Shown here: one piece after another, positions 8,693 to 17,324 of the stretch | Position numbering within the stretch: position 1 is the stretch's first letter | How the letters are laid out: the number at the start of each line of letters is the position of its first letter | NCBI GenBank assembly: GCA_905221605.1 | Contig: CAJNDS010000152.1 | Span: 62,001-126,000, forward strand | Origin: Symbiodinium natans | Lineage: Eukaryota > Sar > Dinophyceae > Suessiales > Symbiodiniaceae | Length of the DNA stretch: 64,000 nt | Direction of reading: 5' to 3' | Program-made: the position numbers and the translations under genes | The notes under the pieces: model-generated | What the model was told of the DNA's origin: nothing | The model's database searches: none | Seen by the model: only the letters and a program-made list of their open reading frames with translations

Positions 8693-11290
8693 GGCACAGG
8701 GCCACAGAGGAGTGAGGCGCGGCACTCCCTCTGGCAAGGGCCCGCAGCGAACGCGTCACAGTTTTGTAGTATAGCAGGTGGATGTGCACCGTTGGAGCAG
8801 CCAGTTTTTCTGCCTCCTCAGGAGTGTAACAGGCTTCGGCGCCATTGGAGGCCGAAGCAAGGAGGCAAGGAGACCCAGGGCAGCCAGGGCCCGCGGTTGA
8901 GCCCTGTGGTTAAATATGTTCTCAACAGGCTGGATTCCGCCTGCAAGACTCACATGACCACGGCTCAAGAAGAGCAAGCCCCAGTTCCCACACAAGGGTT
9001 TGGGGCGCAATTTTGCAGCACTCCGAATACTCTCGACTCTGACCGAGGAGCTACTCCCCTGCTCTTACCGGCGGATACGGAGCTTGAAGAGAGTTTCTCC
9101 TTCAGCACGCAGGAGCAGCCTGTTTGTGCAGAAGGGTCGGTTAGTGTAAACAAGTGGCTTTCGAGGAGTAGGAGAAAGACCACTCCCAGAAAGACAGCAC
9201 TGGCCTTTGCAAAATCGGAGTCGCCAGTCGGCCTCAGTGGCCCCAAATTCTTTCCTGCGTCCTTGCTAGACGACAGCGACATGACGCAAACCCCAGCAAC
9301 TTGTACAGCTTCAGTGGGAACCAGACTACCTTCAGGGCATACTGGTCAAAAAACCAGGAAGAAGCATGCCCTTGTGGAACCACGAAACCGAAAGCAAGCC
9401 AAGCTGTGGCAAAAGTTAGAGGTTCAACTCGACGGACAGCACGCCATCAGCGCCGAAGCCGAAGAGACGATCATTGAACTAGCGGACCAAGCCCCTCAGA
9501 ACGAGGGGCTCTTGGAACACTGGACTTTGGTGGAGCAGCTTTTCAGCTGTGCTTCTCGAGGCCCGTCGGTAGGGGTATCACCCCTGAAGATGGCTCTCAA
9601 GGACGTGCAACAGCAGCTAAGCCTTCCCTCCAAAGAACCACTTCAAATTCGCTCTTCCAATGTCACCAGTTGGAGGGCGGAAATTGTAACTTGGCTTGAC
9701 CAACTCAAGGAGCCGGTTGTGTGCCTTCAAGAAACCCACCTTATTGGAGACTCAAGAGAGTCAGCGGCCCGGAAAGCAGCACGTTGTGGCTACGAGTTGC
9801 ATGGCGGGTCGGGCTCCCCTGGTCAAGGGAAAGGAGTCCTCGGAGGTACGGGGATCTTGGTTCGCAAGCATTGGCAAGCCCGTTTCTTAAATCATGTTTC
9901 TTTCGAGGGGGGCGGTTTCACAGCAGTTGCGGTCAGAACAAGACAGGCGGAGATTGCATGCTTCAGCGTCTACTTGCGGTCAGGTGTAGCGTATGATTCG
10001 CACCCAAACGCTGAAATCCTGGCCCGCCTAATGGCAAATATAAAGGCTCACTCCGGGCACTGGTTTGCCATAGGGGATTGGAATGTGGCTCCAGAGGAGC
10101 TCCTGGCCAGTAACATCCTCAGTGAACTACAAGCTTACCCGATTGTGACTGGGCAGGCTACGTGTGATAGTGGCAACGAACTTGACTACTGCATCTGCAG
10201 CAGCAAGCTCAGGAGCATCTCCAGCATTGCAGCAGATTGGACTGCCCCACATCGGCCCCACTCTAGCCTGATCCTCACTTGCGATACGATGGGGGGCCAG
10301 TGTAAGGTTTTCCAGCTTCCTGCGTATGGACCTGTTGGTGAAGTGGCAGGGTGCAGCAGGAAAATGCCGTGCATCACACATATCAAGTGGATGGGGCGTG
10401 AGATTTCTGATGAAGTATCGCTGGCATTTGCCGCCCTGGCCCAAGAGTGTTCGGCAACGGTGTGTCCCGAAGAAACCGCAGTCCGGGGCATCACCTTGTC
10501 CTTGAAACACAGTCGACTTTTGGCCCCGTCCAGAGTCTATAAGTACACAGACAATCATGCAAAATGGCAGAGGCTGCAGGTCTGGGCAAATAAAACCCCC
10601 CAAAAAATCATCAAAGCCGAAGAGCTCGAGCACCTGTTGTCAGGCCTGGCTGATTCCGAGGCCCAGGAAATCAATGGCGACAAACAGGCAAAGATCAAAT
10701 CCCTTCTCGCCGGGGAGGATGACATCGACACCCGCAAGTGGATCGAGGACGAAGCCTCAAGGGCCCTAAAGGAGCACGCCCGTTGCGACAAGGAGCGTTA
10801 CAAGGAGTGGCTAGACGGCGCTGTACAGAAAGGAATGAGGCCTCTCTTCCGCGCCATGAAAAGCCATGAATCTGGCCTTGATAGGCCTTTCCAAACAATG
10901 GAACCTATGCTCCGTCCATACTGCCGACTGGCCCAGTGGCAACCGATTTGGCAAGGAGAGTACAAGCCTGTTCCCACCGTTTTTCCCCTACTGCACGTAG
11001 AAGCTAAACGAGAGGCCGAGCTACTCCCTCCGCTAGACCCACTGGCAATTATGCTCCGCATCAAACGTCTGCCTCTGAAAGCCCCAGGACCAGATGGATG
11101 GACGATTCCCTTCCTTAAAGCCCTGCCTGAAAAACGGGTCGAGGATCTCACCCATTTCTTTCACCTTGTGGAAAAAACCGGCCAGGCCCCGCATCAGTGG
11201 TGTACCACACAGGTCACCATGCTTGTTAAGACGGTAGAAATCGAACGCCCGATTGCACTATGCCATGTGGCGTACAAGCTTTGGACCTAA
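8693..11290 (+). CDS. LINE ORF2 5' part: endonuclease and start of RT
   Basis: The frame is open from the ORF1 stop; no ATG starts it (the first in-frame start-like codon is TTG at 8792). After ~280 residues without known motifs comes an exonuclease-endonuclease-phosphatase domain: RSSNVTSW, CLQETHL (catalytic Glu), GDWNVAPEE (Asp/Asn), ELDYCIC (Asp) and APHRPHSSL (His). This nicks the target to prime reverse transcription. Near the end APGPDGWTIPFLKAL and ERPIALCHVAYKLW are the first RT blocks (LINE blocks 0-2). TAA at 11288 interrupts the RT; the rest continues in the same frame. Either a nonsense mutation has inactivated the element or readthrough would be needed. Confidence 0.7.
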   Translation, partial: GTGPQRSEARHSLWQGPAANASQFCSIAGGCAPLEQPVFLPPQECNRLRRHWRPKQGGKETQGSQGPRLSPVVKYVLNRLDSACKTHMTTAQEEQAPVPTQGFGAQFCSTPNTLDSDRGATPLLLPADTELEESFSFSTQEQPVCAEGSVSVNKWLSRSRRKTTPRKTALAFAKSESPVGLSGPKFFPASLLDDSDMTQTPATCTASVGTRLPSGHTGQKTRKKHALVEPRNRKQAKLWQKLEVQLDGQHAISAEAEETIIELADQAPQNEGLLEHWTLVEQLFSCASRGPSVGVSPLKMALKDVQQQLSLPSKEPLQIRSSNVTSWRAEIVTWLDQLKEPVVCLQETHLIGDSRESAARKAARCGYELHGGSGSPGQGKGVLGGTGILVRKHWQARFLNHVSFEGGGFTAVAVRTRQAEIACFSVYLRSGVAYDSHPNAEILARLMANIKAHSGHWFAIGDWNVAPEELLASNILSELQAYPIVTGQATCDSGNELDYCICSSKLRSISSIAADWTAPHRPHSSLILTCDTMGGQCKVFQLPAYGPVGEVAGCSRKMPCITHIKWMGREISDEVSLAFAALAQECSATVCPEETAVRGITLSLKHSRLLAPSRVYKYTDNHAKWQRLQVWANKTPQKIIKAEELEHLLSGLADSEAQEINGDKQAKIKSLLAGEDDIDTRKWIEDEASRALKEHARCDKERYKEWLDGAVQKGMRPLFRAMKSHESGLDRPFQTMEPMLRPYCRLAQWQPIWQGEYKPVPTVFPLLHVEAKREAELLPPLDPLAIMLRIKRLPLKAPGPDGWTIPFLKALPEKRVEDLTHFFHLVEKTGQAPHQWCTTQVTMLVKTVEIERPIALCHVAYKLWT

Positions 11291-11305
11291 GCCAGATACA
11301 ACCTG

Positions 11306-14260
11306 GTGGCTGAATGGATAGCCCGCTTTGAGCTTGTTGCTCCGTGGGACGCGGCTCGTCCAGGGCAAGCTTGTTTGGACATTTCAGTCCGCAGAGTCTT
11401 CCTTTCCGAAATTAGCCGTTCGAGAGGTTTAAGTCGGGTGAGTATCTTCATCGACCTCACTACTTTTTATGAGACAGTGGAACATGAGCTGCTGATACAA
11501 CAAGCCAAAATCCTGGGTTTTCCCCAGGTCGTCCTCAATATAGCGCTCCAGATATATCGAGGCGAAAGACTGATCACTTCCGAGGGTCGAGTTTCTCACC
11601 CCATATGGGCCAGTCGGGGCATAATGGCAGGCTGCCCCATTGCCCCGGCTTTGGCAAAGTTGGCGTTGTTTCCCACTTGTCAGAAAGTTTACCAGGCGAA
11701 CCAAATCCAGTCCATGGATGTATGGCTGGACGACATCTCAGTCGATGTCGAGCACCGCGAGCCACAGGCAGCAGCAAGGCAGGCACTTGCTGTGTTCCGC
11801 ATGCTTCAGTCGGAGCTAGGGGCAGCCAAGCTGCAGCTCAGCATCAGGAAGTCAGCCTTTGTATGCTCGGATGGGTCTGCGGAAAAAGAGCTCCGTAACA
11901 GGAGAAAGGTCAAAGAGCCGCAGGTGCAAAGTCTTGTCAAAGACTTGGGGGCGGATTCGTCTGGAGGCAGAAGGAGGCGGGTAAAGACCTCAAACAGCCG
12001 CATCCAGAAAGCGGTCAAGAGGAGCGCCAAACTTCACCGGTTAGGGCTAGGCCAGAAAAAGCATGCGACTTTTAAAACCAGCGCCTTTACGGCGGGCACC
12101 TGGGGGCATCAGGCCCAAGGGCTGTCCCCAAAGAGAATGAAGGTGGTGAGGGGAATGGCGGTGTCCCACTCCACCAGACTGGCGCTTGGTTCAGCGGATG
12201 TGGTCTTTGATATGGGCGAGTTTAATGTCCAAGACCCGGTTATCCGCATCGTTCTGGAACATTGGGACAGCCTAAGCCGATGCGTAGCCATCAATGGCCC
12301 GTGTGCGCCATGCATTCAACAAGCATGGGGGGTAACGTGGAAAAGACTTGCGCGAGCGGCTCACCCCTGGAGACTAGCAGCTGGCCCGATTGCCGCTATG
12401 GTGTGCTATCTCCGCGACATGGGTTTTGAAGCTCCCGCCATGGAAGTATGGTCGAGGCCAGACCTCACCATTAGACTTGAGTGGGGAAACGCCAGAACAG
12501 CACAGCAGGTGAAGGAGCAGCTGCGAGGAGCCATGTTGCGCGAGCGTTGGGGGCGAATTGCAAGCCAGCACGGCGGCGGAGGAGCCGAGCAAGGTTTAGA
12601 CTGGACGACCCACAGGAGCCTGCTGAAAAAAGCCAAAGGGAACACTCTAAAGGTAACAGGGCTACGCATGGTCTGGCAAGGCGCAGTAGCCTTCAATGGA
12701 CACGGAGGGCACGCGGTGTGCACGAGGTGTGGTGGGGCCAACTCCTTTGTGCATGCGCTCCACACTTGCCCTGCGTGGGCAGTGCACGACATTGGCCCCG
12801 ACCCTGAGTGGAGGAGTAGGGTGGATGCACCAGAATGCTTCTGGTTGAGAGGACTAGTCCCAGCCCCGCTTACCAAGCACCCTGACCACCCTCCTTCTTT
12901 CCTTGAAACCCGTGTTGAAGGAAACCTTGAAGAAGCGGCACAGAGCTGCCAACCAGTCTGGTTTGGCACGGATGGATCAGGAGGACCACAGGCCTCCGAT
13001 CCCAGGCTCAGAATGGCAACCTGGAGTTTAGTTGCCATACAGCGCAAGGATGGCCATCTGCCGGCATGCTGCTGGCAAGGCCCGGAGCCGGATCCGGCCT
13101 ACAAGATTGTAGGGTACGCGGTGGGGGTCCTTCAGGTAGGTTTCACGGTGAATGACGCAGAGTCAAAGGCACTTGATTTTCTTTTGGGCTTGTCCAACCA
13201 AAACAATCTTGTTGCCTGCGATAGCAAAATTGCGCTCACTAGGCTTAAAAACCCCAACGCCCATTACCTTTGGCCAAGTATCTGGACCGCAGGTCAGGAT
13301 GACCGAAATAGATTGAAACCGGTCTGGACAAAAGGGCACTTAACCAAAGAAGAGCACGCAGCCAGGCATGGCACCGGCTCATCATGGGCCTGGGAAGCCA
13401 ACAGACATGCAGACTGGCTGTGCGGTCAAAAGGCTAATGAGATTTTGTCACAAGAGCATGTGGCAAACGTCAGGCAAATTGACAGCACTGCACGAGAGAT
13501 CTCCACTTTCTTAGGAAAGCGAGCTGAGTTCCTCCTCGCCAACTGCCCGCTGCCCTCAGCAAATGAGGTCAAATTTGAGAGGAAGACCAAGGCCAAGGCC
13601 GAGCTTTCCTCCAAAAAAGGACCCAATAAAAAACAGCTTCTTTTGCATGCAGTCAAGGAGGCCAATCCTCAGACCATGCACAATTGGAAAATCTCTAGCG
13701 GAGAAAGCACCAACAACCTGTGCATCAAGTGCGAAGGGTGCGGGCTTTACGTGCAACAAGTCGATCCGCATGAAGTGGTTGAGCACGTTCTTCAGTTCCC
13801 GTGCCAGAGTCTGCCTGTGCCCACCTCGACTCCGTGGGGTTTTCGTGTGTCTCACCACATGATCAACCTTGGAGAGTCAGTGGTATGCAAAAAGTGTGGA
13901 GTTTTCCAAGCTGTCAGAATCCTAAAGGCCAAACCGGGATGTCAAGGCAGGTGCAGTCAGGTCTGCAAGAAGCCTAACAGCAAATTCCAAGAAGCCCAAA
14001 AAAGAAGCCTAGACCCCAAGGCTGGCGTGAAAGCCTTTTTCGGCTTGAGGCAGAGTTGCTCGCCGCATCCCGCAGCCGTTGTGCCTTCAAACACTAGTGT
14101 ATGTGAAGCAGTGGCAGGCAGCAGCACAGGAGAGTCTCTCCCTCAGATTCCTCCCCTGCCTCCCCAGACCACACCCGCTTTTCCCAAGTCTAAAGCTAAA
14201 ATTAAAGCCAAAGCAAAAAAGGATGGCCTGACACAAACCGCTCTCTCTTTTAGGAAGTGA
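11306..14260 (+). CDS. LINE ORF2 3' part: RT palm, RNase H, zinc fingers
   Basis: Same frame as the endonuclease part (offset 2514 nt). RT motif A is FIDLTTFYETVEHELL (~residue 47), motif B SRGIMAGCPIAPALAKL (~100-116), motif C VWLDDISVDV (~138-147, an LDD active site). RNase H follows with all four acidic residues in context: WFGTDGSGG, NDAESKALDFL, VACDSKIAL and EANRHADWLCG. Near the C-terminus Cys/His clusters (CIKCEGCGLYV.., VCKKCGVFQ..CQGRC) suggest zinc fingers that may hold RNA. It copies the element RNA at the nicked target. The first 15 nt after TAA 11288 are open too, so the apparent ATG is only a convenience. TGA at 14258 ends it, 3 nt before the next ATG in the same frame. Confidence 0.75.
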   Translation: MAEWIARFELVAPWDAARPGQACLDISVRRVFLSEISRSRGLSRVSIFIDLTTFYETVEHELLIQQAKILGFPQVVLNIALQIYRGERLITSEGRVSHPIWASRGIMAGCPIAPALAKLALFPTCQKVYQANQIQSMDVWLDDISVDVEHREPQAAARQALAVFRMLQSELGAAKLQLSIRKSAFVCSDGSAEKELRNRRKVKEPQVQSLVKDLGADSSGGRRRRVKTSNSRIQKAVKRSAKLHRLGLGQKKHATFKTSAFTAGTWGHQAQGLSPKRMKVVRGMAVSHSTRLALGSADVVFDMGEFNVQDPVIRIVLEHWDSLSRCVAINGPCAPCIQQAWGVTWKRLARAAHPWRLAAGPIAAMVCYLRDMGFEAPAMEVWSRPDLTIRLEWGNARTAQQVKEQLRGAMLRERWGRIASQHGGGGAEQGLDWTTHRSLLKKAKGNTLKVTGLRMVWQGAVAFNGHGGHAVCTRCGGANSFVHALHTCPAWAVHDIGPDPEWRSRVDAPECFWLRGLVPAPLTKHPDHPPSFLETRVEGNLEEAAQSCQPVWFGTDGSGGPQASDPRLRMATWSLVAIQRKDGHLPACCWQGPEPDPAYKIVGYAVGVLQVGFTVNDAESKALDFLLGLSNQNNLVACDSKIALTRLKNPNAHYLWPSIWTAGQDDRNRLKPVWTKGHLTKEEHAARHGTGSSWAWEANRHADWLCGQKANEILSQEHVANVRQIDSTAREISTFLGKRAEFLLANCPLPSANEVKFERKTKAKAELSSKKGPNKKQLLLHAVKEANPQTMHNWKISSGESTNNLCIKCEGCGLYVQQVDPHEVVEHVLQFPCQSLPVPTSTPWGFRVSHHMINLGESVVCKKCGVFQAVRILKAKPGCQGRCSQVCKKPNSKFQEAQKRSLDPKAGVKAFFGLRQSCSPHPAAVVPSNTSVCEAVAGSSTGESLPQIPPLPPQTTPAFPKSKAKIKAKAKKDGLTQTALSFRK

Positions 14261-14263
14261 GCT

Positions 14264-15718
14264 ATGGGAAAAGGATGGAATAAAGGACACGGCAAATCCA
14301 AAGGCCTCAAAGGCAAGCAATCAAGATTGCCACGAGAAGAGCTGGATGCAGCAAGGGAGGTGAACATGGAAAGAAGCGCGCGAGATCTCCCTGCAAAAAG
14401 CCCTGGTTCGATCTCCAGGAGTAAAGCAAGGAGCCATGCTAGGCATCTTTCCTTAGCGGAAAGCGATGCGCGTTTCCGGGCGAACTCAACACCACGCCCT
14501 ACACCACCTGCTCCTCCGCCAAGCAGGAGAGCCCAGGCGGAAGACGTGCCCGAAGCTCCTTCGGATGCAACCAAGGATTGGCGCTCCGAACAGCTTTCCC
14601 CCTGGGAACGCAGGGTCAAGTTAAGAAGCTCCTCAGATTCAAGCGGGCACAGAAGGGAAGAGGTTCTCTCCCGAAACGCGGCTCCTCTGGCAAACTCCTC
14701 CTCATCGAACCCTGGGCGCCCTGATGCCCACGCGGAGGTTGAGGATCTCACCTCTCTACATGACCCCGCCAGCTCTCCCGAGAGCTCAGGGTGGCCCCTG
14801 GACAACAAAGCATCCAGTGAAGGATCAATAGTCCTCCGTGAAGCAAACCATCAGACAGAAAGAGCGGCTAGTTCTGGAAGAGACGACGCAGTGGCAGTAG
14901 ACGAGCGTCGGAGGGCAGACCCACAGGCAGCCGCGTTCCACTTTCAAGGCCAGTGGAAGGCACACCGCGGCAAGCCAAAGGAACCTCTGCACTATCTTCC
15001 TGTCAACCTAGTCATGGTCCATGACATCACCCACAGCCTCCATGTCCGGGACACCATGGATCTGACTATGCTCATGTTCGGCCGAACGCGAGTAGCCTAT
15101 GTAGCCGAATCGGCTCCCCTGGTGTGGAAATTTTCGGATGAAAGCCAAGCCGAAGAGGAGCGCATCAGTAACATCTTTCCCCGTTTAACGGCGAAGGTCT
15201 ACTGGTATGGGCTCGTGCGAATCCGCCTGCTGTGGAGGGGTGGAGAGCAGGTGTTTCCATTTTACATGTCGCTGCAAGAGCGGTGTGTTCCAGGGGTTGA
15301 GGTTCTCACCCGATTCGGCGCTGGAAGCCAGAGTTGCTTCCAGTTCTTGTGCTACATGGCCATTATTTTGGCCTATCTTCGAGCTGCAGGGTGGACCCTC
15401 CGCGATTTGGGACCACTAAATGTAGCTGTGAGTCGTACCACGGCGAATTCCCCCCATCCGAGGCTCATTTTCTTCGACACGAATGAATGGACATGGGAGG
15501 GAAAGGAAGCCAAACACAGCTGGTCAGGCTTTTGGTCGCTTGTGGCGGATTTCAGCCCTTCTCGCCAAGGCTGGCTGCGCGACAAGCTCAGACACGTTGG
15601 CTTGTACCCAAGGTGGTGCGCGGAAACGCTGTTAATGGAGTGTCAGCCATTCTGGAGCCATCTCAGCGAGCAGGGCATTATCGACTCGGGAGGGCCCTGT
15701 TTCAGTGATCTGCGATGA
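14264..15718 (+). CDS. LINE ORF3: kinase-fold protein (484 aa)
   Basis: ATG follows the RT/RNase H stop by 3 nt in the same frame. Residues 1-230 are low-complexity (Lys/Gly-rich start, then Ser/Arg/Pro-rich). From about 250 the pattern is that of a protein-kinase-like fold: RVAYVAESAPLVWKFS with Lys289 as the beta-3 lysine, EEERISNIFPRL (helix C Glu about 297-299), LRDLGPLNVAVS with Asp381 and Asn386 (D-x4-N catalytic loop), and LIFFDTNEW with Asp405 in the DFG position. Lys289 to Asp381 is 92 residues, close to PKA's 94. Glycine-loop glycines and the exact HRD/DFG triplets are degenerate. Active kinase, small-molecule phosphotransferase or pseudokinase are all possible. I know of no kinase as a standard LINE component; this may be a captured host gene. 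Confidence 0.55.
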   Translation: MGKGWNKGHGKSKGLKGKQSRLPREELDAAREVNMERSARDLPAKSPGSISRSKARSHARHLSLAESDARFRANSTPRPTPPAPPPSRRAQAEDVPEAPSDATKDWRSEQLSPWERRVKLRSSSDSSGHRREEVLSRNAAPLANSSSSNPGRPDAHAEVEDLTSLHDPASSPESSGWPLDNKASSEGSIVLREANHQTERAASSGRDDAVAVDERRRADPQAAAFHFQGQWKAHRGKPKEPLHYLPVNLVMVHDITHSLHVRDTMDLTMLMFGRTRVAYVAESAPLVWKFSDESQAEEERISNIFPRLTAKVYWYGLVRIRLLWRGGEQVFPFYMSLQERCVPGVEVLTRFGAGSQSCFQFLCYMAIILAYLRAAGWTLRDLGPLNVAVSRTTANSPHPRLIFFDTNEWTWEGKEAKHSWSGFWSLVADFSPSRQGWLRDKLRHVGLYPRWCAETLLMECQPFWSHLSEQGIIDSGGPCFSDLR

Positions 15719-15845
15719 GCCAGAAGGTGAGTTTCTCCCAGTGCTGCGGCGAGAATCTTGTCAAGTCTGTAAAGACTCTGAGGGATGGTGAGGTTCTCCC
15801 AGCCCGTAGCTCTTTCCGTAACATCTCCGGATGCCTTCACAAGCA
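15719..15845 (+). other. LINE 3' UTR with two bulged hairpins
   Basis: Contains GGTGAG-TTT-CTCCC at 15726-15739 and GGTGAG-GTT-CTCCC at 15787-15800, members of the hairpin family found through the element. Confidence 0.6.
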
Positions 15846-15977
15846 CGGCCGTGTTTAGCAGGCCAAGGCATTCCCGAGAGTAGTTGTTCTCACTGTTTCA
15901 CCTTAACTTCCGGGACTTTGGTCCCGAAGAGCCTAATTGGCTAGCGACGTCGCCCGCTCTCGAGTGATATATGTGAC
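15846..15977 (+). repeat. LINE 3' tail with covarying hairpin and 13-nt repeat
   Basis: Hairpin CGGGAC-TTTG-GTCCCG at 15911-15926. In the two internal copies it is CGGAAC-TTCG-GTTCCG: an A-T pair there is a G-C pair here, so both arms changed together. It ends in TGATATATGTGAC (15965-15977). LINE RTs often recognise a 3' RNA hairpin to start copying; that role here is inferred. Confidence 0.7.
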
Positions 15978-16690
15978 CCTCCTAGTTTCCCACTTGACAC
16001 GTGATGTGCACTTGAGTTGTCTGCTATGAGTGTGAAGCATAGGCACGAGGACATGTCAGGCAGTGCAGATTTCTTTTGGCTTGGTGAGACCTTGTTTTGA
16101 GTGGGAAGAACCGTTTTCTGTTCGTTTTCTCGAAACTCGTTTGTCGGAACTCGTTTCCTGTTTGTGACCTGGTATTTGGTGACCAGAAGTGACTCAAGCC
16201 AGTTTAGGTCTGCACAGAGCTCAGCAGAGCACCTAAGAGGTGCTAGGAACCTACCCACAGTGTTTAGGAGTAGAAGTTCCATGGCTGAGTGTTTTCACCT
16301 GAAGTACCTTTGTTTTCCCATGTCTGGCAGACAGTGTTTGAAGCTGGAGAGCCGTGCTCGCATTGGCTCAAGACGAGCGGAGCTCGAGAAGCTGTGAACA
16401 GCGCAGTGAAAAGAGTCCGCACTTCGTGCTGTGAGGGTTAAGTGTAGTCTTGACCTGAGGTCCCTTAGGCCCCGTAGCTGTGCCACGAGTTTCAACGACG
16501 CAATCACGTGGCATGTTTTTGGCTTGAATATGTTTTTTTGTTGTGGCACGGGCTCGGCCAAGAACCCCATGTCTTGTAGCGGGAGGCGAGGGGAAGCGGC
16601 TTCGGCCTGCGAGTACCCGACGCCTCCCATCTCGAGTGCGTGTGGCAAGGGGCAAGCCGAAAACCCCATGTTTTCTAGTGGAGGCTAGGG
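15978..16690. other. Probable remainder of the copia 3' LTR and flank
   Basis: If the LINE lies 13 bp inside the LTR, the LTR should resume at 15978. No coding potential is seen. I cannot place the LTR end because the 5' LTR is outside the window. GCATTGGCTCAAG at 16361-16373 resembles the spliced-leader end but has no other support. Confidence 0.35.
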
Positions 16691-16790
16691 AGGCTGCAAG
16701 GGGGGGCTTCAAGGGGGATCAGAGGAAGCTGCAAAGGGAGGTTTCAAGGGGGGCTTGAAAGGGGGGTCGGGCGTAAACGGCGCGAAGAAG
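16691..16790. repeat. G-rich tract with AAGGGGGGCTTC units
   Basis: Repeats of GGGGGGCTTCAA-like units. They are the reverse complement of the C-rich array at 17325-17640, so the two tracts bracket the minisatellite as inverted repeats. Confidence 0.7.
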
Positions 16791-16835
16791 GCCCAGGTAC
16801 TAGGGCTTTTAAACTGCTCCCGGAAACCCGTACAG

Positions 16836-17280
16836 GGAGCAGTTTAAGAGGCCTCATAACTGGGCCTGCTTTGCAGAGGTTTCAGGAAGCAGTTTAAGAG
16901 GCCTAATGACTGGGCCTTCTTCGCGAGGTTCCAGGGAGCAGTTTAAGAGGCCTAATAACTGGGCCTGCTTCGCAGGGGTTTCAGGGAGCAGTTTAAGAGG
17001 CCTAATAACTGGGCCTTCTTCGCGAGGTTCCAGGGAGCAGTTTAAGAGGCCTAATAAGTGGGCCTGCTTCGCAGGGGTTTCAGGGAGCAGTTTAAGAGGC
17101 CTAATAACTGGGCCTTCTTCGCGACGTTTCGGCAGCAGTTTGAGAGGCCCACTAACTGGGCCTTCTTCGCGAGGTTCCAGGGAGCAGTTCAAGCGGCCTA
17201 ATAACTGGGCTTGCTTCGCACGGGTTGCAGGGAGCAGTTTACGAGGCCGAGCACCTGGGCCTTCTTCGCGACGTTTAGGC
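16836..17280 (+). repeat. 49/50-bp minisatellite, nine copies
   Basis: AGCAGTTTAAGAGGCC-type starts recur at 16838, 16888, 16937, 16987, 17036, 17086, 17134, 17183 and 17233. Two unit types alternate (GGGCCTGCTTCGCAGG and GGGCCTTCTTCGCGAGG), giving a ~99-bp higher-order dimer. An inverted partial copy (CTTTTAAACTGCTCCCGG) lies just upstream at about 16806. Both strands read through it as open frames because of base composition; I do not call a gene. Confidence 0.85.
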
Positions 17281-17324
17281 TCGCGTCTCAAACCTCCCCT
17301 TCAGGCCCTCCTTGAAGCCTCCCT

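Larger units (their letters stand above)
2930..15964 (+). mobile_element. 13-kb LINE (non-LTR retrotransposon) nested in copia LTR
   Basis: In order: a truncated 5' monomer with ORF0 end, a complete 5' monomer with full ORF0, a short ORF, ORF1 with zinc ribbon and coiled coil, apurinic-type endonuclease with RT, RT/RNase H with zinc fingers, and a kinase-like ORF. It ends with a tail hairpin and no poly(A). There is no LTR or integrase, so target-primed reverse transcription is the expected mechanism. Everything from 7727 to 15718 lies in one frame, broken by TAG (8690), TAA (11288) and TGA (14258). The TAA splits the RT domain, so this copy is probably dead. The left end falls inside ORF0, consistent with 5' truncation on insertion. 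Confidence 0.75.

Noticed and set aside
16361-16373. Second spliced-leader-like GCATTGGCTCAAG
   Set aside because: Only 13 nt, not followed by an ORF, and inside probable LTR sequence.
16836-17280. CRISPR-like regular spacing
   Set aside because: Units are contiguous without unique spacers, in a eukaryotic context.
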